Shown here: in pieces, positions 9,460 through 18,347 of the stretch | Numbering within the stretch: the stretch's first letter is position 1 | Layout of the letters: each line of letters begins with the position of its first letter | DNA from: Desulfurococcales archaeon | GTDB lineage: Archaea; Thermoproteota; Thermoprotei_A; Sulfolobales; NBVN01 | Assembly (NCBI GenBank): GCA_023255955.1 | Contig: JAGDWD010000007.1 | Span: 226,928-290,927 of the forward strand | Direction: 5' to 3' | Length of the DNA: 64,000 bases | Notes under the pieces: model-generated | What the model was told of the DNA's origin: nothing | The model's database searches: none | Seen by the model: the letters and a program-made list of their open reading frames with translations, nothing else | Translations under genes and position numbers: made by a program

Positions 9460-10256
9460 CTGAACTCCTTGATAGAACCACCAAGCTTAACAATCTCACT
9501 ACCTATCTTTTCACATATCTCCCTAACTAATCTACGAGCATCTCCAGGCGTTTGCGACGTTGTCGACACATATATCTCCAGTATCGGGCCAGCCACCTCA
9601 TGACCCTTAGGGTGGGATTTTATATATGTAGAACCATACTCCTCTGAGAATCTCCTCAGTATGGGAGCTGCTGCGGCCTCCGGAACGCCAACAATGACGA
9701 GAGAACCTTCAGCGAATTCGAGGTTTACGTGTCCTGCTACGATTTTCTCGACATAGTTCAACCACATCTCCTCCATCTCTCTGGGAACACCGGGAAGGCA
9801 GACCAGTACGGTTTTACCGTGAGTGATTAAAGCCCCGGGTGCTGTTCCAACAGGGTTGTATATGGCTTCAGCGCCCTCTGGGAGATAGGCCATTTTAAGT
9901 CTCTCTTTAGTTAGCTCTAATCTCCTCCCTGAGAGCCTCTCCTTCAGGATTTCGAGTGCTCTATCATTAAGTACGAGCGGTCTACCCAGAGCCTCTGCCA
10001 CAGCCTCTAACGTGATGTCATCGTATGTAGGACCTAGACCCCCCGAAGTTACTATTAGGTCTGGGCCGTACCTATCTATGACGTAACGAAGTACATCCGC
10101 TATCAGCTTCTTATCGTCAACTAGAGAGACTACTCCCTCCACCTTAAAGCCGATCTGGCTAAGCCTCCTACCTAAGAACGCTGCGTTAGTGTTTACTACT
10201 AGACCGCGAACTACTTCCGTACCGAGGGTAAATATCCACGCACGTCGCTCCTCCAT
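9453..10256 (-). CDS. Molybdopterin-binding / CinA N-terminal-like protein
   Basis: LGTEVVRGLVVNTNAAFLGRRLSQIGF...TSGGLGPTYDDITLEAVAEALGRPL. Confidence 0.88.
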   Translation of the reverse strand: MEERRAWIFTLGTEVVRGLVVNTNAAFLGRRLSQIGFKVEGVVSLVDDKKLIADVLRYVIDRYGPDLIVTSGGLGPTYDDITLEAVAEALGRPLVLNDRALEILKERLSGRRLELTKERLKMAYLPEGAEAIYNPVGTAPGALITHGKTVLVCLPGVPREMEEMWLNYVEKIVAGHVNLEFAEGSLVIVGVPEAAAAPILRRFSEEYGSTYIKSHPKGHEVAGPILEIYVSTTSQTPGDARRLVREICEKIGSEIVKLGGSIKEFRC

Positions 10257-10328
10257 GAACTCACCAGTTACTACCTGCTTAACAACTTTAACTACTTGCT
10301 ACTTGCTCCTCCAGGAGGTGTCAGGTTC

Positions 10329-11309
10329 CTATACCTCTATGATTGTTCTGAGACTATTGAGGACCTCAGCCCCATACTTCCTAACTAACACCATGTTCTC
10401 TATCCTAACACCGAACTTACCTGGGATGTACACACCCGGTTCTATAGTTACGACCATGCCTTCCCTGAGGACATCCTTAGATCCCTGAGCTATCCTAGGC
10501 TTCTCATGTACCTCTATACCTACCCCATGCCCGAGAGAGTGAATGAAGTACTTTCCGTAGCCAGACTTCCTAATGATGTCCCTTGCCTTCCCATCAACTT
10601 CCTCAGCAGATACACCATCCTTCACAAAGTCTATAGAGACAGCTACAGCCTCGGACACCACCTCTACAACCTTCTTCACCTCCCCTACGTTACCGACTAA
10701 AATGGTCCTAGTTAGGTCAGAGGAGTAGCTACTAACCTGAGCCCCCAAATCCATAACCGCAATATCATCCTTTCCTAGTGTTCTATCAGTTACAGTCGCG
10801 TGAGGGTACGCCGCGTTCGGCCCGAAAGCTACGATCGTCTCGAAAGCCAGTCCATCAGCTCCTTCAGACCTCATATGATACTCAACCAAGGCAGCTACAG
10901 CCTTCTCAGAGACCCCTGGCTTGAGCTCGTTCAACACCTTCTCAACGGATTCCTCAGTAATACGTAGTGCTTTCCTCATTAGCTCTACCTCCTCCTCGTG
11001 TTTTATTGCCCTAGCATCAGCTATTCTTTCCGAGAGGTCTAGGACGTTGGGACCCATTGTCTTCCTAATCTCATCAACTAACTTGTTGTAGGGATTGTCC
11101 ACGCCTACCTTCCTAGCACTGAGCTTCTTAAGGACCTCGGGGACGTATTCATGTGGAGGTTGGACTACGTTAAGCTCCATATCCGGTAGCTTATACGTAG
11201 CGTACGGAACAACAGTGAACTTCTCCAGTTTAATGTAGTCTAAAGCTCTCCAATAGTCTAGAGCCGGTACGAAAGCAGTCACAAACCCGTCTCTATCCAC
11301 AACGAGCAC
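10329..11309 (-). CDS. M24 family metallopeptidase (Xaa-Pro aminopeptidase/PepQ-like); N-terminus appears truncated in this ORF call
   Basis: SEKAVAALVEYHMRSEGADGLAFETIVAFGPNAAYPHA; HSLGHGVGIEVHEKP; TIEPGVY. In-frame sequence upstream (RLEKVLKIIKEADVDLLLITQPSNVVYLSGFPRSSG) looks like the missing N-term. Confidence 0.9.
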   Translation of the reverse strand: MLVVDRDGFVTAFVPALDYWRALDYIKLEKFTVVPYATYKLPDMELNVVQPPHEYVPEVLKKLSARKVGVDNPYNKLVDEIRKTMGPNVLDLSERIADARAIKHEEEVELMRKALRITEESVEKVLNELKPGVSEKAVAALVEYHMRSEGADGLAFETIVAFGPNAAYPHATVTDRTLGKDDIAVMDLGAQVSSYSSDLTRTILVGNVGEVKKVVEVVSEAVAVSIDFVKDGVSAEEVDGKARDIIRKSGYGKYFIHSLGHGVGIEVHEKPRIAQGSKDVLREGMVVTIEPGVYIPGKFGVRIENMVLVRKYGAEVLNSLRTIIEV

Positions 11310-11768
11310 CGTTCCGGAGGATCTCGGGAACCCGGAGAGGTATACAACGTTAGAGGGCTGTGTTATTAGCAGTAGATCGACATCCGCTTCCTTAATAATT
11401 TTAAGTACCTTCTCTAGTCTCCAGCTCGTAACATGTCACCATAGATTTCATAGCCTATAGCTATATATGCCTGTGAGACCTACATTAACCTTCCAGTCCT
11501 AAGAAATAAAATTCTCAATAGCGAGTCTGTACATCCTCGGATACTTACCCACATTAGTTTACGTTCACAATATTTAGAGGTTTCCGCATTACTCTACAGA
11601 GCTTTCGAGGTTCTGCGGGACGTGGGTAGTAGGTAAGTCTAATTGCATGAGATCCGCATCTACTGCCAACTTACCTAGGTCCGCAGCTTTACCCCCACAG
11701 CTCAGCGAGACAGGTAGAATGGGAGTTATAGACCCGTCCATAGCAAATAGCAAAGAAGCGGTCCGAGG

Positions 11769-11863
11769 TGGGCCCGCGGGGATTTGAACCCCGGACCACG
11801 GGGACTTCCGCCGTATGAGGTGGGACCCGAACCCCGCATTCTGCCAAGCTAAACTACGGGCCC
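11769..11863 (-). tRNA. tRNA-Pro (CGG) with a ~21-nt intron at position 37/38
   Basis: Acceptor GGGCCCG/CGGGCCC+A73; T-arm CGGGG-TTCAAAT-CCCCG; anticodon stem CGGGG/CCCCG, loop TTCGGG^T interrupted by TCCCACCTCATACGGCGGAAG. Confidence 0.88.
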
Positions 11864-12765
11864 TCCAGTAACTTCTTAGCTAGCCTGGTTTTTAAGCCTC
11901 TAATGGCTTCAGGTAGGATCTCCGGTTTCGAAAGTAAGTAGGTCCGGTCAAACTCCTCGAGTTCCTCTCTTATTCTATGCTGTAGTTCCTCTAGTAATGC
12001 TTCCTCCATTAGGTACTTCCTCCTATCAAGACGTTTTCTTATTCTCTCATTTTCTCTATCCTTCCTAGATACCACAGTTTTTATCGTTTCTATCAACTCC
12101 TGCAGGTTCTTCCTGTACAGTGCTGAGACCTTAACTACCGGTTTGTCCTTAACTAAAGATTTTACGTATCCATACATTAGTTCAGCCTCCGGGACATCTG
12201 CCTTATTCACTACGTAGATATCGCCCACCTCCATCATACCTGCTTTTATTACTTGAACCTCGTCTCCCAGGAAAGGCATTAACACTACCAGCACCAAGTC
12301 ACTCACCTTCAAGACACTAGTGTTAACCTGGCCAGCACCAGGTGTCTCAACTAGTATGTAGTCGTAGCCGGCAGCTTCCAAGACCTCTAGAGAGGTAATA
12401 GCTCTCAGAGGTAACGCGCGCTCGTCCTCAGCCCACACACTCCTAGCAAAAGCACTGTCAGGAATTTCAGGCATCCTAAGTCTATTACCTAGGACAGCCC
12501 CACCTGTGAGAGGTGAGAGCGGGTCAACTAGTAGAGCGGCAACTCTATGTCCTCCACTATTAAGTTCCCTGATCAGGCTCGAGATAATTGTTGATTTACC
12601 GACACCTTGAGGTCCTGTCACACCCACAACTACAGCCCTAGGCTCTCTAGGTAGACAATGAGATAGTTCTACGAGGACTTCTGAAGGGTTAGACTCAGCT
12701 AGAGAAAGAACTTTGGAAAGTGTAACCTTATTTCCAAGTTCCTCACAGGATCTCAGCGATATCAC
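11854..12765 (-). CDS. MeaB/ArgK-family GTPase (methylmalonyl-CoA mutase accessory-like)
   Basis: GVTGPQGVGKSTIISSLIREL...VDPLSPLTGGAVLGNRLRM...ETPGAGQ...VNKAD. Confidence 0.9.
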   Translation of the reverse strand: MISLRSCEELGNKVTLSKVLSLAESNPSEVLVELSHCLPREPRAVVVGVTGPQGVGKSTIISSLIRELNSGGHRVAALLVDPLSPLTGGAVLGNRLRMPEIPDSAFARSVWAEDERALPLRAITSLEVLEAAGYDYILVETPGAGQVNTSVLKVSDLVLVVLMPFLGDEVQVIKAGMMEVGDIYVVNKADVPEAELMYGYVKSLVKDKPVVKVSALYRKNLQELIETIKTVVSRKDRENERIRKRLDRRKYLMEEALLEELQHRIREELEEFDRTYLLSKPEILPEAIRGLKTRLAKKLLEGP

Positions 12766-12939
12766 CTAACCCCCAAGACCAGATAGCTCTTAGAACCTAA
12801 AAACACTGCCTTGTGGTTAATGTCTAAGCCCTAGTTATGAAGGAATGTATCTAGATGGGATGGTAAGATGGTCTACTACTACGAACCACCATCTAATCAG
12901 CAGAATATGAACACTGCTACTACCTAGGAAAATCCTAGC

Positions 12940-13770
12940 TCAGTACGTTACCTCTACTAGTAGAGCTATGAGGCTTACAGTAAGTATCCACGTCAGGGCT
13001 ACCACTAGGGATGTTGGTGGAGCTAGTACAGCCACTAGGGCTGAGGTTATAGCTGATCCTATGGCTAGAGCTAGGGCAACTCTTTTAAGAACTATCCTCG
13101 GGTGGCCGCTACGTGTTAACGACCTCAGCACCATAGCTACTAGGCTACCCCTATACTTAACATAGTCAGGTAGCTTATGGTAGACCTTAAGACCCTCATC
13201 GGTCAATCTATAGAAGACCCTCCTACCAGTTAATCTACCACCCCTTACAACCCTCTTTAAGAGCCTTAACTCATCCTCTACGTACGGCTTTAGGTAGTCT
13301 TCTAGTGTTGTAGGGCTTAACCTAGTTACGGAGGCTAGGGTACTTAACGGTAGTTCATAGCCTTTTGAAGTACCTAAAGCAACTAGGACATCGTAAAGGT
13401 ATGAGAACCTAAGTACATCCCTAGGTATATCCTGAGCAGCAGCCCTAGAGAGTGTAGTACCTGCTGAAGCCCTCCTAGAGCTACCTAGAACTGATAGTAG
13501 TGTTCCGTAAACCCTCCGGCCTTCCTCAGTAAGGCTCAGCTCACCCTCACCCTCGATTAGACCCTTCGCCCTCATCTTACGTAGCGAGTCTAGGATAGCC
13601 TTCCTCCTCTCACCAAGCACCTCCACAAGTCTATCAACAGAACACCTACCGAGGTAGCCTACCGAGAGTAAGATCCTGAGCTGAAGCCACCCCCTAGCAA
13701 AGTCTACAGCAGCGTCAACCTCCCTAAGCATAGACACAGAGTTCAGTAGCTCCACTAAATCCCCACTCAT
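12940..13770 (-). CDS. Membrane-bound winged-helix regulator, ArnR-like, divergent from archaellin
   Basis: Two N-terminal wHTH-like segments (VDRLVEVLGERRKAILDSLRKMRAKGLIEGEGELSLTEEG; LSTLASVTRLSPTTLEDYLKPY) and two C-terminal TM segments; start set to MSGDLVELL because the longer ORF overlaps archaellin. Confidence 0.7.
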   Translation of the reverse strand: MSGDLVELLNSVSMLREVDAAVDFARGWLQLRILLSVGYLGRCSVDRLVEVLGERRKAILDSLRKMRAKGLIEGEGELSLTEEGRRVYGTLLSVLGSSRRASAGTTLSRAAAQDIPRDVLRFSYLYDVLVALGTSKGYELPLSTLASVTRLSPTTLEDYLKPYVEDELRLLKRVVRGGRLTGRRVFYRLTDEGLKVYHKLPDYVKYRGSLVAMVLRSLTRSGHPRIVLKRVALALAIGSAITSALVAVLAPPTSLVVALTWILTVSLIALLVEVTY

Positions 13771-13903
13771 ACTCAGCAAGATAACTACAGCACCACAGCA
13801 AATAAGATTGAAGACCGCCAGCCCACAACCCCCGGGAACCCACACGTCGACCAGCGGTCGAAAACAACCCCAAAGGTTAAGAGGGGGGTGAGCGGTGTGA
13901 TCC

Positions 13904-14569
13904 GTGAGGTGCGTGCGTGTGAAGCCCAAGGTCAGGAGGACTAAGAGGGGTATAGTAGGTATAGAGGCGGCGATAGTCCTAATAGCCTTCGTACTAGTAG
14001 CAAGTGCTCTAGCATTCGTAGTACTAAACATGGGTATGTTCACAACACAGAAAACTAAGGAGGTAATAGCTAGGGCGTATGAAGAGTCGACGAGAGCCAT
14101 AGATATAGCTGGTAACGTAATAGCGAGTACTACCGGAACTAATAGTAATAGGCAGGTAGACCTCGTAGCCATACCAATAAAGCTAACAGCAGGCTCTAGA
14201 GCTATAGACCTAAATAAGACAGCAGTAGCAATAACCGTAATATTGCCTGATGGTACAGCCAAACACACCGATAACGGATACCTATATTCAAGTGGTACAA
14301 CCTTCACAAAAACCACCGACTTTGGTCAAATTACCGGTCTCAACGAGTTGCAGGCTACGTTCGTCTACGCGAGAACCGATGAGGAAACCCCCGATAACCT
14401 ACTAGAGTCTGGTGAGATAGTACTACTAGTCTTCAAGGCACCTACTGGGACAGGGCCCTACAGTAGGATCATAGTGGAGATTAAGCCACCTCAGGGTGCT
14501 ACTATAACTATTGAGAGGATTGTACCACCTAAGATTGATAGCGACTACGTAGACCTAGATATAGGGTAG
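13904..14569 (+). CDS. flaB/arlB: Archaellin
   Basis: Class III signal peptide RRTKRG^IVGIEAAIVLIAFVLVASALAFVVLNMG; heads fla cluster. Confidence 0.93.
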   Translation: MRCVRVKPKVRRTKRGIVGIEAAIVLIAFVLVASALAFVVLNMGMFTTQKTKEVIARAYEESTRAIDIAGNVIASTTGTNSNRQVDLVAIPIKLTAGSRAIDLNKTAVAITVILPDGTAKHTDNGYLYSSGTTFTKTTDFGQITGLNELQATFVYARTDEETPDNLLESGEIVLLVFKAPTGTGPYSRIIVEIKPPQGATITIERIVPPKIDSDYVDLDIG

Positions 14570-14607
14570 GCCTTATAAGGGTTTACCCAACCTCAGTAGG
14601 GGGTAAG

Positions 14608-15507
14608 ATGAGCCGGGTTTTTTACTTCAGGTCCTTCTCCCTGGGTGTGAGTAAGGAGGTCGCGGTAGTTATTCTAGCTTTCGTAGCTACTGCTGTAACC
14701 TACGGGTTCGTCCTCTACTCCTACACCTTTTTCTTCCGTACTCAGCCCTCTACCCAGTTCTCTGCTTACTCAGCCCACCTCCTCTACTACGGTAGCTGTG
14801 TGTGGAGGGTTGATATACCTATCTCAGTAAGTGGTGGCTCCATCAACCCAGCTCAGGTAGTTATTCAGTTTTCGGTGGGTGGATCCACGCTAACTCTAAA
14901 TGCTTCCACTACTAAGGTCTCCGCAGGTGGTAGGGTCTTCTATGGCTCTGTAGCTAGGTGGTTGAGCTCTAGTAGGGTCCTAGCTGAGGTTTATGGGAGT
15001 GGTGAGGGTATTGTCCTAGATCTCTTCGTATACATAGATCCTTCAGGTAGGTTAAACGTGGTTCTAGATGATGATTCTGACGGTGTCTTAGATGACCTTT
15101 TCCTACTGAAGTTCGTAGAGGGGGTGGGTAGTCAAGTATCTATAGATCTAGGTTCCAACATAGTTCTATCCACTAGTGGAGGTACTGTACTACCCCTAGA
15201 CTACCTAACGGTACTAGCATCAGCATCCAAGCCCGGAGCTGCTATTGAGGTAGTTAGTGTGGGCAGGTCCTACCTAATCCCGGTTCCAGAGATTCTAGCT
15301 AGTGTGAGGGTACCTACTCTAGTAGTGAGCACTGCGGAGGGGGTTGCGGGGGTCATCGCATCGGTAGTCCTTCCGAGGTGTGTGGTCCCGGAAGGCTCTC
15401 AGCTGCTGGTTAAGATCGTCGTGGACTCTAAGGTGGTTACTGAGTCAAGGATATCTGTACCCAGCACCGGAGGTAGGGTGGGGGCTGTAGTAGTACCACT
15501 AAGCTAG
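14608..15507 (+). CDS. Archaellum-cluster membrane/secreted protein of unknown function
   Basis: N-terminal TM (EVAVVILAFVATAVTYGFVLYSYTFFF), beta-rich remainder, position between archaellin and other fla genes. Confidence 0.55.
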   Translation: MSRVFYFRSFSLGVSKEVAVVILAFVATAVTYGFVLYSYTFFFRTQPSTQFSAYSAHLLYYGSCVWRVDIPISVSGGSINPAQVVIQFSVGGSTLTLNASTTKVSAGGRVFYGSVARWLSSSRVLAEVYGSGEGIVLDLFVYIDPSGRLNVVLDDDSDGVLDDLFLLKFVEGVGSQVSIDLGSNIVLSTSGGTVLPLDYLTVLASASKPGAAIEVVSVGRSYLIPVPEILASVRVPTLVVSTAEGVAGVIASVVLPRCVVPEGSQLLVKIVVDSKVVTESRISVPSTGGRVGAVVVPLS

Positions 15508-15530
15508 GGTGGGGGGCTACGTCTAGGAGG

Positions 15531-15752
15531 ATTAAGGCTGCGATAGCCCTATACATAGTACTCGGACTAGTACTCTCAGCTATTGGAGCCCTAGTTGCGT
15601 GGGTTTCAAATGCTGGTGCCATTCCTCAGTTTACTAGCCCCGCGCTTAGAGTTATACTACTAGCTCTAGGCCTAATACTACTGGTAGTAGGTTCACACAT
15701 AGCAGTAGCTGGGCTAGCTAGTCTAAGAGGTAGCCACTCATCAGGACATTAG
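15531..15752 (+). CDS. Small two-TM membrane protein (no canonical in-frame start)
   Basis: Open frame ...RRIKAAIALYIVLGLVLSAIGALVAWVSNAGAIPQFTSPALRVILLALGLILLVVGSHIAVAGLASLRGSHSSGH*; open from ~15487; a GTG at 15512 would be in frame if the adjacent G6 run were G5. Confidence 0.45.
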   Translation: MKAAIALYIVLGLVLSAIGALVAWVSNAGAIPQFTSPALRVILLALGLILLVVGSHIAVAGLASLRGSHSSGH

Positions 15753-15861
15753 GTCCTGAGAACTCAAGCTCAGCCGAGATACGTAACTATTGAGGTGATA
15801 TAACATTAGTGAAGCGTAAATATTAGTTCCACGCTCTATAATTAGTATGGCGGCGGAGTGA

Positions 15862-16635
15862 ATGAGGTGGTCCTGCAATTGTCTCCTATGCCGAGTGCTG
15901 GTCCACCCGGTATTACATAGACTTGGAACTACATCAGAGGGTCCTGCCCCACCCTCATCGGTAGTGGAAGAACCTCCTAGTGGAGGGATATCCCCAGTAG
16001 ACCAAGGAACTTTAGGTCCTATCTTAGGTCCTGCCCCACCTCAGCAGGCCCCACCCCCTGAAGAGGATATAGCTCGGAGAACTCCCGTAGAGGTTAAGAT
16101 ACCTCAGGAGTTCTTAGATAGATTTGAGAGCTTGGAGAGGGAAGTTAGTACCTTACATAAGGAGTTGCACACCCTCCGCGACAGCCTCACATCCTTAGCA
16201 GTAGAGCTTAAGGAGGTTGTAACAGAGCTAGGTAATCCATTCAATGTTATGCGGGAACCTTCAGGTAGTAATGGAGGTGATAAGAACGGTAACGGTGGTA
16301 GAGGTAGTAACGGAGGTCGGGGTAGCTCTAGGAGGACCCAGCCAAGCACCTTCCTAAATATCCTCAAGGTTCTCTACGAAATGCTTGAGGATGTAGGTAA
16401 GGAGCAGGCTCTGCTACTAGTTAGAGGTTACGTAGACGCTGGGGTAGTAGATGAGGAGGTTGGGGAGGTCCTAGCTAAGATGGTTGAGTTAGCTGATAAT
16501 ATGAGAAGGAGCGGGCTATCCTTAGAGAAGCAGCTACCCTATACCTACGCCTTATTTAAGGCCCTTAACCTAGGGAACAAGGACCTAGATGAGTACGTAC
16601 TAAGGGAGATGCTTAGGCGTGGGAAGCTTGGGTAG
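15862..16635 (+). CDS. Archaellum accessory protein, coiled-coil with C-terminal FlaD/E- or FlaX-like region
   Basis: Pro-rich N-term, coiled coil FLDRFESLEREVSTLHKELHTLRDSLTSLAVELKEV, C-term KQLPYTYALFKALNLGNKDLDEYVLREMLRRGKLG; synteny upstream of flaG. Confidence 0.6.
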   Translation: MRWSCNCLLCRVLVHPVLHRLGTTSEGPAPPSSVVEEPPSGGISPVDQGTLGPILGPAPPQQAPPPEEDIARRTPVEVKIPQEFLDRFESLEREVSTLHKELHTLRDSLTSLAVELKEVVTELGNPFNVMREPSGSNGGDKNGNGGRGSNGGRGSSRRTQPSTFLNILKVLYEMLEDVGKEQALLLVRGYVDAGVVDEEVGEVLAKMVELADNMRRSGLSLEKQLPYTYALFKALNLGNKDLDEYVLREMLRRGKLG

Positions 16636-17119
16636 GGGAGCTTCAAACGTAATAGCTGAAGCACTACTACTACTCGTTGGCATATCCTTAGCAGCATCCT
16701 TATCCTCAGTAGTACTATCTAGGGTATCTACTATTCAGAGTAGGTTCTCGGTAGCTGTATCAGAGCTCTCGCAGGCGATAGGTGAGAGACTTACTTACAT
16801 CTACGCTACCTACAGCCCCTCCGCAGGAGCTTTCGTAGTCTACCTGAAGAACGTAGGTAGTAACCCCATCTACCAGATAGATAGGTCAACACTTCTTTTC
16901 GGCAGCGGGGAGAGCCTGCAGTACCTACCTTACTGTAGCGACCAGAAAGTTAACTGCTGGAAGCTCGTAGAGTTCGGGGTAGCTAACGGTGTGGTAGAGC
17001 TTACTGAGACTGTAGCTATCTACATCTACAACTCAACTAGCATATCCCCACCCTACCGCTTTAAGCTAGTAACACCTAGAGGGTCATCAGTCGAAGCTAT
17101 CTTCACGATCTACGGGTAG
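16619..17119 (+). CDS. flaG/arlG: Archaellum stator protein FlaG-like
   Basis: NVIAEALLLLVGISLAASLSSVVLSRV N-terminal TM + beta domain; synteny. Confidence 0.8.
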   Translation: MGSLGRGASNVIAEALLLLVGISLAASLSSVVLSRVSTIQSRFSVAVSELSQAIGERLTYIYATYSPSAGAFVVYLKNVGSNPIYQIDRSTLLFGSGESLQYLPYCSDQKVNCWKLVEFGVANGVVELTETVAIYIYNSTSISPPYRFKLVTPRGSSVEAIFTIYG

Positions 17120-17127
17120 GTGATAGC

Positions 17128-17634
17128 TTGTCCACCGCGGCAGTTGCTACGGTAGCTACTATAGCTATAGCTATGATAGTAGTGCTAGCTACGGTAGCTA
17201 ACTTCGTGGTAACCTACGTAACTACGGTCAGTAAGATACTGGAGCTATCCAGGGAGTATAGGAGGTCCCTACCGATAATTACCGGAGCTAGCATAGAGGG
17301 CGGGCAGAGGGTACTATTCAACGTAACTAGCCTAGGTCCCGAGCCAGTGGTTATAGACTCTACGGCAACCCTACTAGTAGATTACCAGCCTGTAGAGGGC
17401 TCTGAACGTGTAGTGGAGGTACTTTCATACGGTGTGTCCTGGTATGTGAATGGCCTCTCCATTGGTAGTATAGTCTACCCCGTAGCTCCGGGGACGATTA
17501 TAGAGGTTAAACCGGGAGCTACTGCTAGGGCTGTAGCTGTTGTGAGTAGAGGTATAGCACCGAGCTCGGTAGTAGTTTTAGTCCTAGTAGATAGGTGGGG
17601 GGCGAGAGCGGAGTATGTCATTACATATACATAG
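17128..17634 (+). CDS. flaF/arlF: Archaellum stator protein FlaF-like
   Basis: N-terminal TM plus immunoglobulin-like beta domain; synteny G-F-H-I-J. Confidence 0.8.
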   Translation: MSTAAVATVATIAIAMIVVLATVANFVVTYVTTVSKILELSREYRRSLPIITGASIEGGQRVLFNVTSLGPEPVVIDSTATLLVDYQPVEGSERVVEVLSYGVSWYVNGLSIGSIVYPVAPGTIIEVKPGATARAVAVVSRGIAPSSVVVLVLVDRWGARAEYVITYT

Positions 17635-18337
17635 GCTAACAACTATAACTACAGGTAATGAGGAGCTGGACCTGAGGCTGGGAGGCGGTATACCGCACCC
17701 ATCTCTAATGCTTATCGAGGGAGAGAACGGTACTGGGAAGACAGCTCTATGTACCCAGTTCACTAAGGGCTACCTATTGGATGGGCTTAAAGTAATTTAC
17801 ATAACTACCGAGAATACCGTAAAGCACTTCCTAGAGCAGTCACGCAATATAAACCTAGATCTAACTGATTACTTCCTAAAGGGTCAGCTCACGGTACTCT
17901 CATCCAATATAAGGGGTGTTAAGTGGAGTAGTAGGAAAGCTAGGGAAGCTACTAGAGCCTTAGTAAGATTCATTGAAGCAAGGATCGGTAAGTACGATAC
18001 CTTCATCATAGACTCAATAAGCCAGATACTCCACTACATTGAAGATAAGGAGGTCCACACACTACTAACTAGCTTAAGGGGGGTCGTTAGGAGAGGAGCT
18101 ACTGTGATAGTGACTCTCCACCCGGAAATAGTCGAGGGAAGGATCGTTAAGGAGTTCGCAGCAGCTTCAGACGTCTACCTAAAGCTAGCCCTCGGAGAGA
18201 TCGGGGGTAGGTTAGTGAAGGTAGCTAACATCGTTAAGATCCGAGGGGCCCCTACCCTAGCTGAAACCAGCATAGCGTTCGACGTAGACCCAGCGTTCGG
18301 TATTAAGGTGGTGCCGCTGGCCTTAGCTAAGGTCTAG
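17615..18337 (+). CDS. flaH/arlH: Archaellum KaiC-like ATPase FlaH
   Basis: LRLGGGIPHPSLMLIEGENGTGKTALCTQFTKG; DTFIIDSISQ. Confidence 0.93.
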   Translation: MSLHIHRLTTITTGNEELDLRLGGGIPHPSLMLIEGENGTGKTALCTQFTKGYLLDGLKVIYITTENTVKHFLEQSRNINLDLTDYFLKGQLTVLSSNIRGVKWSSRKAREATRALVRFIEARIGKYDTFIIDSISQILHYIEDKEVHTLLTSLRGVVRRGATVIVTLHPEIVEGRIVKEFAAASDVYLKLALGEIGGRLVKVANIVKIRGAPTLAETSIAFDVDPAFGIKVVPLALAKV

Positions 18338-18347
18338 GGGGTGGGTT

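Noticed and set aside
10189-10700. ORFs 10189-10488 and 10506-10700 (+)
   Set aside because: Antisense to the CinA-like and M24 peptidase genes.
11430-11768. Integrated element att site next to tRNA-Pro
   Set aside because: No integrase and no duplicated tRNA 3' end found; similarity to tRNA-Val is ordinary T-arm/acceptor conservation.
12862-12895. Hairpin AGATGGT...ACCATCT downstream of the MeaB-like gene start region
   Set aside because: Only 7 bp in an intergenic gap; consistent with chance.
13771-14316. N-terminal extension of the 458-aa minus-strand ORF
   Set aside because: It is antisense to archaellin; the protein-like wHTH begins at Met 13770.
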